In this document: positions 8,673 through 17,478 of the stretch, piece by piece | Position numbering within the stretch: the stretch's first letter is position 1 | How the letters are laid out: each line of letters starts with the position of its first letter | Source: Paenibacillus rubinfantis | Lineage (GTDB): Bacteria > Bacillota > Bacilli > Paenibacillales > Paenibacillaceae | Direction of reading: 5' to 3' | NCBI RefSeq assembly: GCF_001486505.1 | Contig: NZ_LN909063.1 | Location: 434,001-498,000, forward strand | Length of the DNA: 64,000 nucleotides | Position numbers and translations under genes: made by a program | The notes under the pieces: model-generated | Databases searched by the model: none | What the model was told of the DNA's origin: nothing | Seen by the model: only the letters and a program-made list of their open reading frames with translations

Positions 8673-9242
8673 ATGCCCAATCCGAATCAAACCCGGCAAC
8701 TGCTCATCGAAACAACGGCAAAGCTGCTGCAGAGCCAAGGCTATAATGCCACGGGGCTGAATCAAATCACCCAAATCAGCGGTGCGCCCAAGGGGTCGTT
8801 GTATTATCATTTTCCGGAAGGCAAGGAACAGCTGGCGTGTGAAGCCGTTGGGTATACCAAAAACGTAACTTTGGTGAGCTTGCGCACCGTGCTGAACTCC
8901 ACGGAGGATGCCGTTGGGGCTGTGCAAGCGCTGTTGCTCCTCATTGCTAACAATTACGACCGCGAGGATGCGGAACTGGGGGTGCCGATTGGCATCATCG
9001 CTCACGAGACCGCACGCAGCAACGAGAATATTCGTCAGGCCTGCTGCGGAGTCTACAACGCCTGGATCGCCGAATTCGAGAAGAAATTTATCGCCTCCGG
9101 CTACAGTGCGGAAGAATCGGCGGATTTAGCAGTACTGATTAACGGAATTGTGGAAGGCTCAATCATCATGTGCTTAACGCAGAAGAGCAGTCGACCGCTC
9201 CATACGGCAGCCCGACTGATTCCGCGGCTCTTTCCTTCCTGA
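8673..9242 (+). CDS. TetR/AcrR-family transcriptional regulator, LmrA-like
   Basis: DNA-binding repressor of 189 aa. The N-terminal helix-turn-helix is canonical: LIETTAKLLQSQGYNATGLN then GAPKGSLYYHFPEGKEQL. The remainder resembles the LmrA/YxaF C-terminal ligand domain (GVPIGIIAHETARSNENIR). It sits directly upstream of a DHA2 drug exporter, as LmrA sits beside LmrB in Bacillus. Start ATG 8673 lies 11 bases after GGAAAGG. The 16-bp operator in its promoter argues for autoregulation; a degenerate copy in front of the exporter (9317-9330) suggests control of that gene as well. Inducer unknown. Confidence 0.88.
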   Translation: MPNPNQTRQLLIETTAKLLQSQGYNATGLNQITQISGAPKGSLYYHFPEGKEQLACEAVGYTKNVTLVSLRTVLNSTEDAVGAVQALLLLIANNYDREDAELGVPIGIIAHETARSNENIRQACCGVYNAWIAEFEKKFIASGYSAEESADLAVLINGIVEGSIIMCLTQKSSRPLHTAARLIPRLFPS

Positions 9243-9316
9243 GCGCTGTTGCTTGGAGGGCCCTGACGGGCGGTGAGGGAGGAGAGATTCGCGACCCTAT
9301 ATTTAAAATTTTATAT

Positions 9317-9370
9317 ATAGAATGGTCTATTCCAGTTGATAGAGCTAACCCCAAGGCAAGCCTTGCCTTG
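9317..9370 (+). promoter_or_regulatory. Degenerate operator and palindrome in the leader of the drug exporter gene
   Basis: ATAGA-ATGG-TCTAT (9317-9330) keeps one intact GGTCTA half of the TetR operator at 8631 but is 4 bp shorter in the middle. Further on, CAAGGCAAG-C-CTTGCCTTG (9352-9370) is a perfect inverted repeat around a single base. The second could be a regulator site or, in RNA, a hairpin with a shortened stem. No clear promoter core is visible between the two genes. Confidence 0.5.
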
Positions 9371-9438
9371 TTCATATATATAAAACCTAAACAGAGACGT
9401 AAAGTCCAAAATAGGAAGATGTGGAGGTAACCCTACAA

Positions 9439-10950
9439 ATGAATACATCAACAACGGCATCGGCTCAAGGAGCCGGTGTGGAAGGGATCAGGCGTCTGCC
9501 TATTACGATTGCCCTGGTCATCGGGGCCTTTGTGTCCATTCTGAACGAAACCTTGCTGAACGTAGCCTACACCGACCTCATGCAAGAGCTGAAGGTGGGG
9601 CCTTCAACGATACAATGGCTTTCTACTTCTTATATGTTGGTTATTGGGATTCTGGTGCCCATTACGGCCCTATTGATTCAATGGTTTACGACGCGACAGA
9701 TGTTCCTGTCAGCAATGATCCTGTTCCTGGTCGGAACCGTCGTCTGCGGCATCGCCCCTTCATTTGCTGTCCTGCTGTTGGGCCGGATCATTCAAGCGAT
9801 CGGGACGGGACTGCTGCTTCCGGTAATGATGAACACCATTCTAACCATCTACCCTCCGGAAAAAAGAGGCGCGGCCATGGGGACAATTGGCCTCGTCATC
9901 ATGTTTGGACCAGCGATTGGCCCAACCTTGTCCGGTCTCATTCTGGACGCGTTGGATTGGCGTTGGCTGTTTTATCTGGTGATCCCGCTCGCGGTATTAT
10001 CCATCGCCTACGGTGCGCTGTATTTGCGGAACGTCTCGGAATTGACGAGACCCCGGGTGGATCTGCTGTCCATTCTGTTGTCGACAGCCGGATTCGGCGG
10101 CATCGTGTACGGCTTTAGCCACGCAGGCGAAGGCGAGGGCTGGTCGAGTCCCGTCGTTTATGCCTGCCTGATCGTTGGATTTATCTCTTTACTCTTATTC
10201 GTTTGGCGGCAATTAAAAGTCTCCGAGCCGACCTTGGACGTTCGCGTCTTTAAATACCCGATGTTCGCTTTATCTGCGGTGCTGTTGATGGTCATGATGA
10301 TGACCTTGTTCTCGACGCTGATTATCCTGCCGATGTACCTGCAAGGTGCGTTGCTGTTAGCGCCGTTCGCCGCCGGCCTCGTGCTGCTTCCCGGCGGGGT
10401 GATCAACGGTCTGATGTCGCCGGTGGCGGGCCGGTTGTTCGATAAATTTGGCCCGCGCGCACTGATCGCACCAGGACTTATCATCGTCATCGCCACATTG
10501 TGGTTCATGCGCGGCTTGTCGACGGACAGCTCGACCGGCGAGATTATCGCCCTGCATATCACGCTGTTGATCGGCATCTCTCTGGTGATGATGCCGGGCC
10601 AAACGACAGGGCTTAACCAACTGCCGCGCAGCTTGTATCCGCATGGCACCGCGATCATGAACACGCTGCAGCAGGTGTCTGGTGCCATCGGCACCGCATT
10701 GTTCATCAGCATTTTCTCGCATGGTCAGGAGCGTTACCTGAAAGCTTCGGCGAATCCGCAGGATCCGGCCGAAGTGGGGAACGCGCTGGTGTCCGGGATG
10801 CAAAATGCCTTTACGATCTCGATGTACGTCGGCGTAGTGGCGCTGCTGATCGGCTTGTTCCTGAAACGCACCTACGCGCCGGATGAGGCACAGGGAGCGA
10901 TGAGCAACCATCCGGAGTTCAAGCCGGAGGTTAAACCGGAAGTACGTTAA
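9439..10950 (+). CDS. MFS multidrug exporter, DHA2 (EmrB/QacA, LmrB-like) family
   Basis: Proton-driven drug/H+ antiporter in the cytoplasmic membrane with about 14 hydrophobic helices in 503 aa. Family marks include LNVAYTDLMQELKVGPSTIQ in helix 1 and the following loop, WLSTSYMLVIGILVP in helix 2, LGRIIQAIGTGLLLPVMMN (motif B region) and GPAIGPTLSGLILD (motif C, antiporter). Start ATG 9439 is 10 bases after GGAGGT; the upstream in-frame GTG overlaps that site. The adjacent TetR gene and shared operator half-site suggest substrate-induced expression. The C-terminal tail is hydrophilic. Exact drugs exported cannot be predicted. Confidence 0.9.
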   Translation: MNTSTTASAQGAGVEGIRRLPITIALVIGAFVSILNETLLNVAYTDLMQELKVGPSTIQWLSTSYMLVIGILVPITALLIQWFTTRQMFLSAMILFLVGTVVCGIAPSFAVLLLGRIIQAIGTGLLLPVMMNTILTIYPPEKRGAAMGTIGLVIMFGPAIGPTLSGLILDALDWRWLFYLVIPLAVLSIAYGALYLRNVSELTRPRVDLLSILLSTAGFGGIVYGFSHAGEGEGWSSPVVYACLIVGFISLLLFVWRQLKVSEPTLDVRVFKYPMFALSAVLLMVMMMTLFSTLIILPMYLQGALLLAPFAAGLVLLPGGVINGLMSPVAGRLFDKFGPRALIAPGLIIVIATLWFMRGLSTDSSTGEIIALHITLLIGISLVMMPGQTTGLNQLPRSLYPHGTAIMNTLQQVSGAIGTALFISIFSHGQERYLKASANPQDPAEVGNALVSGMQNAFTISMYVGVVALLIGLFLKRTYAPDEAQGAMSNHPEFKPEVKPEVR

Positions 10951-10999
10951 GCTTAAGAAGAATGCGGCCGTCTAGGTTACAAGCGGTCGCGGACAGGGG

Positions 11000-11036
11000 C
11001 CGGTTCGGTGGAAAACTTCCACCGGGCCGGTTTTTT
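11000..11036 (+). terminator. Rho-independent terminator after the drug exporter gene
   Basis: A 14-bp stem, CCGGTTCGGTGGAA (11000-11013) with TTCCACCGGGCCGG (11017-11030), includes two G-U pairs and is followed by six T. Confidence 0.88.
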
Positions 11037-11180
11037 CCGTTTTCACAAATGTGAACATTATGGAAAACTTGCCGATTTCGATTGAACATCCGGCGGTGAA
11101 CAGGGATGATGGCATAGTAGGTTTTTGCATCCCGTGAATGGATAGCTAGCCAGATCCCATTTGAACGGAGTGAATCATTT

Positions 11181-12215
11181 GTGACTAGACCCTCCCACAT
11201 GATCGGCGTACTGCTGGCGCAGGTCGGCACACCGGCGGAGCCGACCGCCAAGGCGGTGCGGCCCTTTTTGCGCCGTTTTCTATCCGACCGGCGCGTCATC
11301 GATTATCCGCCGCTGCTGTGGCAGCCGCTGCTGCGCGGCGTGATCCTGGCCGTCCGCCCGAAGCGCTCGGCCCGGCTGTATGCCCGCATTTGGGGCGAGG
11401 AGGGCTCGCCCCTGCTGGCGATCTCGCGCCGGCAGCAAAGCGGCCTGCAGCAGCGCCTCGGCGATCGCTACAAGGTCGAGCTGGGCTTCGCCTACAGCGA
11501 GCCGGACATCGCCCAGGCGATCAGCCGCTTAGAAGCGGCGGGGGTGGAACGTATCCTCGTCCTGCCGCTCTACCCGCAGTACTCGTCAACAACCACCGCG
11601 GCCATCTATGATGCGGCTTGCTTTGCCGCCCTCGGCAAGAACCGGCGGTCGGGGCCGTCTGCGAAGCGGTTTGTGCCGGAGCTTCGCCTGGCGGGCGCCT
11701 TCTTCGACCATACCGGCTACATCCGCGCGATGCAGACGCATCTGGCCGCGCTGCTGCAGCGCCTTCCGCAGCCGCCGGACCACGTCCTGCTCAGCTTTCA
11801 CGGCATTCCGCAGCGGTACGCCGACAGCGGCGACCCGTACCCGGAGCAGTGCCGCGAAACCGCGCGCCGCTTAGCGGAGGCGATGGGCTGGCCGCCGGAG
11901 CAATGGGATCTCGCGTTCCAATCGCGGTTTGGTCCGGAGACGTGGCTGGGCCCCTCCACGGGGGAGCAGCTGCAGCGCTTGGCTGACCGTGGGGTGAAGC
12001 GGCCGCTGGTGTTTGCTCCCGGATTCGTGAGCGACTGCCTGGAGACGTTGTACGAATTGGGCGTTGAAGCGAGGGAGGATTTCAACGCTCGCAGCGCCGG
12101 TGCCTCGGACGCTGACGGGTTTACGCTCGCCCCCTGCTTAAACGATCAGCCGGATTGGCTGGATGTCCTCGCGGAGGTGGTTCGGGACCAAACCCAGGGC
12201 TGGATCAACGGCTAG
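11181..12215 (+). CDS. hemH: Ferrochelatase resembling the enterobacterial protoporphyrin type
   Basis: Inserts ferrous iron into a porphyrin, the last or next-to-last step of haem synthesis, in the cytoplasm. The 344-aa protein carries the family motifs: SDRRVIDYPPLLWQPLLRG, LPLYPQYSSTTTAAIYD, the active-site histidine in LSFHGIPQRYADSGDPYPEQ and the acidic residue in APGFVSDCLETLYEL. These stretches match the E. coli HemH pattern far more closely than the shorter coproporphyrin ferrochelatase used by most Firmicutes. The gene is visibly richer in G+C than its neighbours. Both points suggest transfer (inference). GTG 11181 is about 11 bases after GGAG. It stands alone, without other haem genes nearby, though the cytochrome bd and NO reductase genes in the window need haem. 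Confidence 0.88.
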   Translation: MTRPSHMIGVLLAQVGTPAEPTAKAVRPFLRRFLSDRRVIDYPPLLWQPLLRGVILAVRPKRSARLYARIWGEEGSPLLAISRRQQSGLQQRLGDRYKVELGFAYSEPDIAQAISRLEAAGVERILVLPLYPQYSSTTTAAIYDAACFAALGKNRRSGPSAKRFVPELRLAGAFFDHTGYIRAMQTHLAALLQRLPQPPDHVLLSFHGIPQRYADSGDPYPEQCRETARRLAEAMGWPPEQWDLAFQSRFGPETWLGPSTGEQLQRLADRGVKRPLVFAPGFVSDCLETLYELGVEAREDFNARSAGASDADGFTLAPCLNDQPDWLDVLAEVVRDQTQGWING

Positions 12216-12322
12216 ACGATGTGCGGCCAGAAGCCGCAAGCCTCTAAGGGAAGACAAACTCCCGGAATGGCTATACTGACAACAAGAGTGTAGTGTACAT
12301 AAGGAAGGGGTATTCGTTTTTT

Positions 12323-13612
12323 ATGGAACGATTTTTTAAGCTAAAAGAACATGGAACGACGATACGAACCGAGCTGCTTGCCGGATTAACAACGTTTCTG
12401 GCAATGGCGTACATCCTGGTGGTCAACCCCGCGGTGCTGAGTGCTGCCGGCGTTCCGTTTGACCAGGTGTTTATGGCTACGGTCATCGCGGCCGTCACCG
12501 GTACGCTGTTTATGGCGTTGTTCGCCGGTCATCCGATCGCCATCGCCCCCGGGATGGGGTTAAACGCCTACTTTACGAGCGTTGTCGCCAGCACGGGGTT
12601 ATCTTATCAGACAGTGCTCGGCACGGTGTTCTTTGCCGGGGTGCTGTTTCTGCTGCTGAGCTTGACCCGTCTGCGGGAGGCGCTGATCCGCGCGATTCCC
12701 GATTCGTTAAAGTTCGGAATTACCGCCGGCATCGGGTTGTTTATCGCTTTTCTGGGGCTCAAAATGTCCGGCATCGTCGTGGCGAATCCCGACAACCTGG
12801 TGACTTTCGGTGATCTGCACCGTTCGGTGACCTTGCTGACTTTGTTTGGCGTATTTGTCACGCTGGTGTTGATGGCCCGCCGCATTCCCGGCGCACTGTT
12901 TATCGGCATGGCGCTGACCGCGGTGCTTGGCTATTTCACCGGGCAACTGAAATTGGACGGCTTCGTGTCCGTTCCGCCGGCTCCGGTGTTCTTTGACTTG
13001 GATTTATCCGGCGTCTTTAGTCAAGGGCTGTACACGACGGTATTCGCATTCCTGCTCGTCACGCTCTTCGATACGACCGGCACGTTAATCGGCGTCACCG
13101 AACAAACCGGCGCGATGAAGAATGGCGAGCTGCCTCGGGCAAAGGCTGCGCTGCTTGCGGATGCGACGGCGACCACCGTCGGCTCGATGTTTGGCACGAG
13201 CCCCACGACCGCTTACATCGAGTCGACCACCGGCGTAGCCGCAGGCGGCCGTACCGGCCTAACGTCGCTCGTCGTTGCGGTTCTGTTCCTGCTGTCGATG
13301 TTTATCTCGCCGCTGGTGGGGGCGATTTCGGGGCTTCCGGCCATCACCGCACCGGCCTTGATTATCGTCGGATGCTTTATGATGGAAGGCCTGGCTCGCA
13401 TTCAATGGAAATCGTTTGACGAGGCGTTCCCCGCCTTCGCCATCCTCTTAATGATGCCGCTCACGGCAAGTATCGCTACCGGCATCGCCGTCGGGTTCAT
13501 CACGTATCCCGTCATGAAGCTGGTCAGCGGCAAAGGGCGGGAGGTTCATCCGCTGCTTTACGTCTTTGGCCTGATCTTCATCGTTCAACTGGCCTTTTTC
13601 CCGGCGCATTAA
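12323..13612 (+). CDS. NCS2/AzgA-family purine (hypoxanthine/guanine) permease, PbuG-like
   Basis: Proton-coupled nucleobase importer in the cytoplasmic membrane, 429 aa, with about 12-14 hydrophobic segments. The N terminus MERFFKLKEHGTTIRTELLA is typical of PbuG/AzgA proteins and supports ATG 12323, which lies 13 bases after AGGAAGGGG; an upstream GTG is unlikely. Family motifs include GHPIAIAPGMGLNAYF and, in the second half, LFDTTGTLIGVTEQTG and GTSPTTAYIESTTGVAAGGR. I looked for a purine riboswitch in the ~100-base leader and saw none. A weak hairpin AGGGT-GAG-ACCCT with TTTTTT lies just downstream at 13647-13663. Confidence 0.9.
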   Translation: MERFFKLKEHGTTIRTELLAGLTTFLAMAYILVVNPAVLSAAGVPFDQVFMATVIAAVTGTLFMALFAGHPIAIAPGMGLNAYFTSVVASTGLSYQTVLGTVFFAGVLFLLLSLTRLREALIRAIPDSLKFGITAGIGLFIAFLGLKMSGIVVANPDNLVTFGDLHRSVTLLTLFGVFVTLVLMARRIPGALFIGMALTAVLGYFTGQLKLDGFVSVPPAPVFFDLDLSGVFSQGLYTTVFAFLLVTLFDTTGTLIGVTEQTGAMKNGELPRAKAALLADATATTVGSMFGTSPTTAYIESTTGVAAGGRTGLTSLVVAVLFLLSMFISPLVGAISGLPAITAPALIIVGCFMMEGLARIQWKSFDEAFPAFAILLMMPLTASIATGIAVGFITYPVMKLVSGKGREVHPLLYVFGLIFIVQLAFFPAH

Positions 13613-13760
13613 GGAAATTAAGAAGAATTTGTTACCCGTTTTAACCAGGGTGAGACCCTTTTTTCAGCGGGCCGTCATATAATGAACCTGTAAGCCATAC
13701 AATGGATATCCTGAGGCGATAATTTCGCCTGATGGGCTAACATGGAAAGGCGGACCTAAG

Positions 13761-14312
13761 ATGAAAAATTGGTTTGCAGCGCTGCTTCCCTTGGCGCTGG
13801 TTGTCATGCTTCCCGCGCTCGACGCCAAGGCCCCAGAGTCCGTAGAATTTCTTGCGGGAGCGGGGAACCAGACGGCTGCTGTCGGGACGGCGGAGATCCG
13901 GGTACCGGAGACGGTCACGGTGTATCTGAATGCGGTGGATCTTGGAGCAGGCGGCGGAACGCTGTCCGCAGATCCGATCCTGTGGTATCAGGGAGAGGAA
14001 GCGGCGGCGATCATGGCGGAACGCGAACCGGAGGCCGGGATCGACGGACCGCCAAACGGTTATTATATCGTGAATGACGAAGAGGAAGCGGTCACTTACC
14101 CGGTTTCCCCGGATGCGGAGGTTCGGCTGCAAATTTATGACCGCACCGGCCAGCCGGAGGATATTGAAATCGTGGCGAATGAAGGGGTATCCCTTCAGAA
14201 ATTCGGCGAGTTGTTCGGAAGAACAGAGCTGCTCGACCTCAGTCAATTTCCTTACCACGTGACACTTCAGGACGGGAAAGTCGTACGGATTGTGCAGCAA
14301 TACGTGCCGTAA
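13761..14312 (+). CDS. Secreted hypothetical protein
   Basis: Not assigned to a named family. Residues 1-23 form a signal peptide (MKNWFAALLPLALVVMLPAL) with cleavage likely near ALDAKA; no lipobox is present. The mature part (~160 aa) is acidic and contains WYQGEEAAAIMAERE, PPNGYYIVNDEEEAVTYPVS and an end PYHVTLQDGKVVRIVQQYVP. Proteins with the PNGYYI and DGKVV--QQY pattern occur as uncharacterised exported proteins in Bacillales (recollection, not searched). The ribosome site is GGAAAGGCGG about 10 bases upstream. A small hairpin AGGCGA-TAATT-TCGCCT (13714-13730) lies in the leader. It is monocistronic, with a terminator at 14345. Confidence 0.75.
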   Translation: MKNWFAALLPLALVVMLPALDAKAPESVEFLAGAGNQTAAVGTAEIRVPETVTVYLNAVDLGAGGGTLSADPILWYQGEEAAAIMAEREPEAGIDGPPNGYYIVNDEEEAVTYPVSPDAEVRLQIYDRTGQPEDIEIVANEGVSLQKFGELFGRTELLDLSQFPYHVTLQDGKVVRIVQQYVP

Positions 14313-14344
14313 TCCAAACCTGCCTGATCAAATGAATAAAACCC

Positions 14345-14373
14345 AAAGCCGGAGGGGAACGCCGGCTTTTTTT
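14345..14373 (+). terminator. Rho-independent terminator after the secreted-protein gene
   Basis: Stem AAAGCCGG (14345-14352) pairs with CCGGCTTT (14362-14369), followed by a run of T. Confidence 0.85.
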
Positions 14374-14383
14374 GTTTGAACGT

Positions 14384-14412
14384 TTGTCAATAAAAACGTG
14401 TAGCACTATTTT
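14384..14412 (+). promoter_or_regulatory. Putative promoter of the diguanylate cyclase gene
   Basis: TTGTCA (14384-14389) and TATTTT (14407-14412) are separated by 17 bases. A second possible -10, TATAAT, lies at 14423. About 100 bases of leader follow; I could not recognise a c-di-GMP riboswitch in it. Confidence 0.5.
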
Positions 14413-14513
14413 ATGGTTGTAGTATAATAATTCCTTAGACGCAGTACTTTGTACCTAAAAATTCCCAGCGACAGGGCTGTGGTATAGCCTCGGATCAAGG
14501 AGGTATGGAACAG

Positions 14514-15905
14514 ATGGATGCCCATCACATTCATAACAAAAACGTCTGGATGCTGAGACTGCTCGCCGGCTTTTTTGCCATTGCCAGCGTGATTCACGTG
14601 CTCGCCAGCCGGAATATCGATGCGGCACAACCGATTTTGGGGGGTTCCATGCTGCTGGTTCTTGCCGGTTTTGTCGGAAGCCGCCGTTGGCCGCGCTTTA
14701 CGATGATGTTAACGCTAGTGATGTTATTCATATATCTCAACGTCATGGTATTAACGGATATGTCCGTGACAAGCTATATTTTCCTGGGGTTGCTGCCGCT
14801 TCTCAGCTTGATCTATCAAAATGTTGTGGCCGTTGCCGTAGCAGGCACGCTGCATCTCATCTCAATGTTGTTTTTTGTACTCGTCTATCGAGAATCGTTA
14901 TTCAACGGGGAACTGGACCGGTCTGACGCCAGTTATTTTCTGGTGTATGGCCTGTTGATCCTCTCGTTTTGCTTAATCTACATTCTAATTACAAGAAGAT
15001 TGTCCCAGCGCGCCGAAGACAGCGAACAGCGCTTGCGCGACATCCTTGAAAGCGCATCCGTAGGGATCTGGACGTATGATTTCACCACGATGGAGCTGGA
15101 AGTGTCCGATAGCTTCGAACAAATTACCGGGTATTCGCGCCAATCCTTGAAGGGGCACATCAGCCGGGTACAAGAGATGATCTATCCTGATGATTTAGGC
15201 CTGTTCTACGAGGTGCAGCAGGAGATGATCATCCAAAAAAGAAGCTCAAATAAGGAGTATCGGATTGTCCGGCCGGACGGCGAGATCCGATGGATTCAAG
15301 GCCGGGGACGACCGTATTTTAATGCGCTGGGAAATCTCGTACGTCTGGAAGGCGTCATTATCGAAATCACCGAACGGAAGCAATTGGAGGATACGATTCA
15401 CTTCCTGGCCTTCCATGACGAGTTGACCGGACTGGCGAACCGAACCAAATTTAATGCGAAGTTTGAGGAAACGAAAGGCCACGGTCAGCCGATTGCTTTG
15501 ATGTTCCTGGATCTGGACAATTTTAAGGAAGTTAACGATACATTCGGGCACGAAGCCGGGGATGAATTGCTGAAGCATATTGCCAGCCGACTAGTGTCTT
15601 TGGTACGGGCCGAGGATATGGTTTGCCGCTTGGGCGGAGACGAGTTTGTGATTCTGCTGGTGGACTTAAATGAGGACGGGGTCATCAAGGTCATGGACCG
15701 GATTCGCTCCAGCCTGGCCGAGGGGTATGTGTACCGGGGAACGCTCATCGGCGTTTCGGCAAGCATCGGCACCAGCATGTCACTGGACGGGAACGCCAGC
15801 TTGGAGGACATGCTTCGGCTCGCCGATGCCACGATGTACGACGTCAAACGGGGCGGCGACTCGATCCGGGTGACCACCGAACGGAACCTGCCGCTGCCCA
15901 GCTGA
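14514..15905 (+). CDS. Membrane diguanylate cyclase (TM-PAS-GGDEF)
   Basis: Makes the second messenger c-di-GMP from two GTP. The N-terminal ~160 residues hold about five membrane helices without a large extracellular loop. A PAS domain follows (~180-300; SVGIWTYDFTTMELEVSDSF and IRWIQGRGRPYFNALGN), then the cyclase domain (~310-460). The active site GGDEF is intact at 374-378, and the product-inhibition I-site RAED sits at 365-368, exactly five residues before it. No EAL domain is attached. ATG 14514 lies 9 bases after AAGGAGGT; an ATG at 14505 abuts the ribosome site and is less likely. The input signal, probably sensed by PAS or the membrane part, is unknown. It appears to be transcribed alone. 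Confidence 0.93.
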   Translation: MDAHHIHNKNVWMLRLLAGFFAIASVIHVLASRNIDAAQPILGGSMLLVLAGFVGSRRWPRFTMMLTLVMLFIYLNVMVLTDMSVTSYIFLGLLPLLSLIYQNVVAVAVAGTLHLISMLFFVLVYRESLFNGELDRSDASYFLVYGLLILSFCLIYILITRRLSQRAEDSEQRLRDILESASVGIWTYDFTTMELEVSDSFEQITGYSRQSLKGHISRVQEMIYPDDLGLFYEVQQEMIIQKRSSNKEYRIVRPDGEIRWIQGRGRPYFNALGNLVRLEGVIIEITERKQLEDTIHFLAFHDELTGLANRTKFNAKFEETKGHGQPIALMFLDLDNFKEVNDTFGHEAGDELLKHIASRLVSLVRAEDMVCRLGGDEFVILLVDLNEDGVIKVMDRIRSSLAEGYVYRGTLIGVSASIGTSMSLDGNASLEDMLRLADATMYDVKRGGDSIRVTTERNLPLPS

Positions 15906-16205
15906 CTACTTTTTCGATCCCTTGTTTTCCTTGCGTTCCAAATAGACGGCGCCCAGCCACTGGCTAGCAGCAAACAGCACCACCAAACCGAGAACCAGCA
16001 GAAAGCGGTTGTCCCCTTTGCGAAGCAGCATTTGCAGGAGGAATAGGGCGACCGCCACCTCGGTCCACATCAAACCGCGTTTGCGCAGCGCCTTGAGGTC
16101 GTACGCCCCGGAACTCATTTTCCGCAGATTCCAAACGGCAACGACGGCAAGGATCAGAAGAAAAATCAATGACCCGATCAGGTCTTCTCTGGAGAACATA
16201 GACAA
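15906..16205 (-). CDS. Small membrane protein, unknown function
   Basis: A 99-aa protein with two or three hydrophobic segments (GSLIFLLILAVVAVWNL, WTEVAVALFLLQMLL and FLLVLGLVVLFAASQWLGAV) and a charged, lysine-rich C terminus (ERKENKGSKK). I do not recognise a named family. The TTG at 16205 is 8 bases after AGAGGGG; the ATG two codons later (16199) is an alternative. It runs convergently to the diguanylate cyclase gene, with no spacer between the two stop codons, so the two transcripts overlap. Confidence 0.7.
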   Translation of the reverse strand: MSMFSREDLIGSLIFLLILAVVAVWNLRKMSSGAYDLKALRKRGLMWTEVAVALFLLQMLLRKGDNRFLLVLGLVVLFAASQWLGAVYLERKENKGSKK

Positions 16206-16454
16206 TATGCGAACCCCTCTTCAATACTTGGATAGGTACAACTTACTTTGCATTTTAGCTTAACCAAACAGGTCTGGCAAACCAGCCGGAGTTCCGGCTT
16301 CTTGCCTACGCATTTTCCACCTCGCTCCAATGCTTCAACCGCGCCCTCAGCCTAAGATTGTTCTCTTTTTCACTTTGTCAAGGACATATCCAACAGCCAT
16401 TATTTCAAAAATAAGATATCTTCTTTTTAACTAGACAAAAGAGGATGATGGAGA

Positions 16455-17402
16455 ATGGCGATCACCAAATTTCTCAAGCTGGTCGAAATCCAGACCAAAG
16501 CGGCCAGCATGATTCCGCTGCTATTCGGCACGATATATGCCGTTTATCGGTTCCATGTTTTTGAGCCCTGGCATTTTGCCCTAATGTTCATTTCCCTGCT
16601 AAGCTTCGACATGACGACGACGGCGATCAACAATTATTACGATTACAAAAAAGCCACTCGCAAGCATGGTTACGGCTACGAAAACCACAACGCTATCGTG
16701 AAGTACAACATGAATCCGGCTGCGGTGCTGGTTTTGATTATCGTGTTGTTCACCATCGCGGTGACTGCCGGTATCTTGCTGTTTCTTCAAACCGGATGGC
16801 TGCTGCTGCTGCTCGGCGGGTTGTCGTTTGGGGTGGGTATCCTGTATTCCTTTGGGCCGATTCCGATTTCCCGGATGCCGCTGGGCGAAATTTTTTCCGG
16901 CTTGTTTATGGGATTTGTTATTATATTCGTATCGGCTTATGTTCACGCAGGCGACCGATTGGCCTCGCTGTCGCTGGAGGGCGGCACGGTGACGCTTCAA
17001 GTTCATTTGCTGGAGACGTTGCTGGTGTTCCTGATCTCGATTCCGGCGATCCTTGGGATCGCGAACATCATGCTGGCCAACAACATATGCGATATGGAAG
17101 AGGATATTGAAAATAAACGCTACACCCTGCCGGTGTACATCGGAAAAGGGCCGGCGCTGATCCTGTTTAAGCTGCTGTATTATGCGGCCTATGTAGATGT
17201 GATCGTATTGGCTCTCCTTGGAGTTCACCCGATCATTCTGCTGTTGGTGCTCCTTACGGTGGTCCCGGTATCGAAAAATATCAAAACGTTCACCGCACAG
17301 CCAACGAAGCAGTTTACGTTTGGTTTGTCGGTGCAAAATTTCCTGCTGACTAATGCGGCGCGCATTATCGTGCTGGGCCTTGCGATCGTTCTCCCCTTCT
17401 GA
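16455..17402 (+). CDS. UbiA-family prenyltransferase, MenA-like
   Basis: Integral membrane prenyltransferase of 315 aa with about eight or nine helices. It is likely to attach a polyprenyl chain to an aromatic acceptor, for example 1,4-dihydroxy-2-naphthoate in menaquinone synthesis. The two metal/diphosphate motifs of the superfamily are present in modified form: NNYYDYKKATRK (first) and NNICDMEEDIENKRYTLPV (second). The first lacks the usual ND start (NN instead). Start ATG 16455 follows GATGGAG closely; GAGGATG further upstream may also serve. The window has menaquinol-using enzymes (cytochrome bd, quinol NO reductase, Ndh), which fits a quinone role, but a second MenA paralogue or a different acceptor is equally possible. 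Confidence 0.8.
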   Translation: MAITKFLKLVEIQTKAASMIPLLFGTIYAVYRFHVFEPWHFALMFISLLSFDMTTTAINNYYDYKKATRKHGYGYENHNAIVKYNMNPAAVLVLIIVLFTIAVTAGILLFLQTGWLLLLLGGLSFGVGILYSFGPIPISRMPLGEIFSGLFMGFVIIFVSAYVHAGDRLASLSLEGGTVTLQVHLLETLLVFLISIPAILGIANIMLANNICDMEEDIENKRYTLPVYIGKGPALILFKLLYYAAYVDVIVLALLGVHPIILLLVLLTVVPVSKNIKTFTAQPTKQFTFGLSVQNFLLTNAARIIVLGLAIVLPF

Positions 17403-17478
17403 AACGTGTTGCCGGGGCATCAGGCGATGAATGCCAGCCGCTGGATTGGCTGGAGTTCAGATGGAGGCGAAGGACGAA

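Noticed and set aside
9615..10118. Alternative frame inside the drug exporter gene
   Set aside because: It overlaps a complete 14-helix transporter frame and has no protein-like features.
12216..12322. Possible purine riboswitch before the NCS2 permease
   Set aside because: None of the conserved junction sequences of the purine aptamer can be found in the short leader.
14413..14513. Possible c-di-GMP riboswitch before the diguanylate cyclase
   Set aside because: The GEMM-type conserved segments are not recognisable; only an unstructured AT-rich leader is seen.
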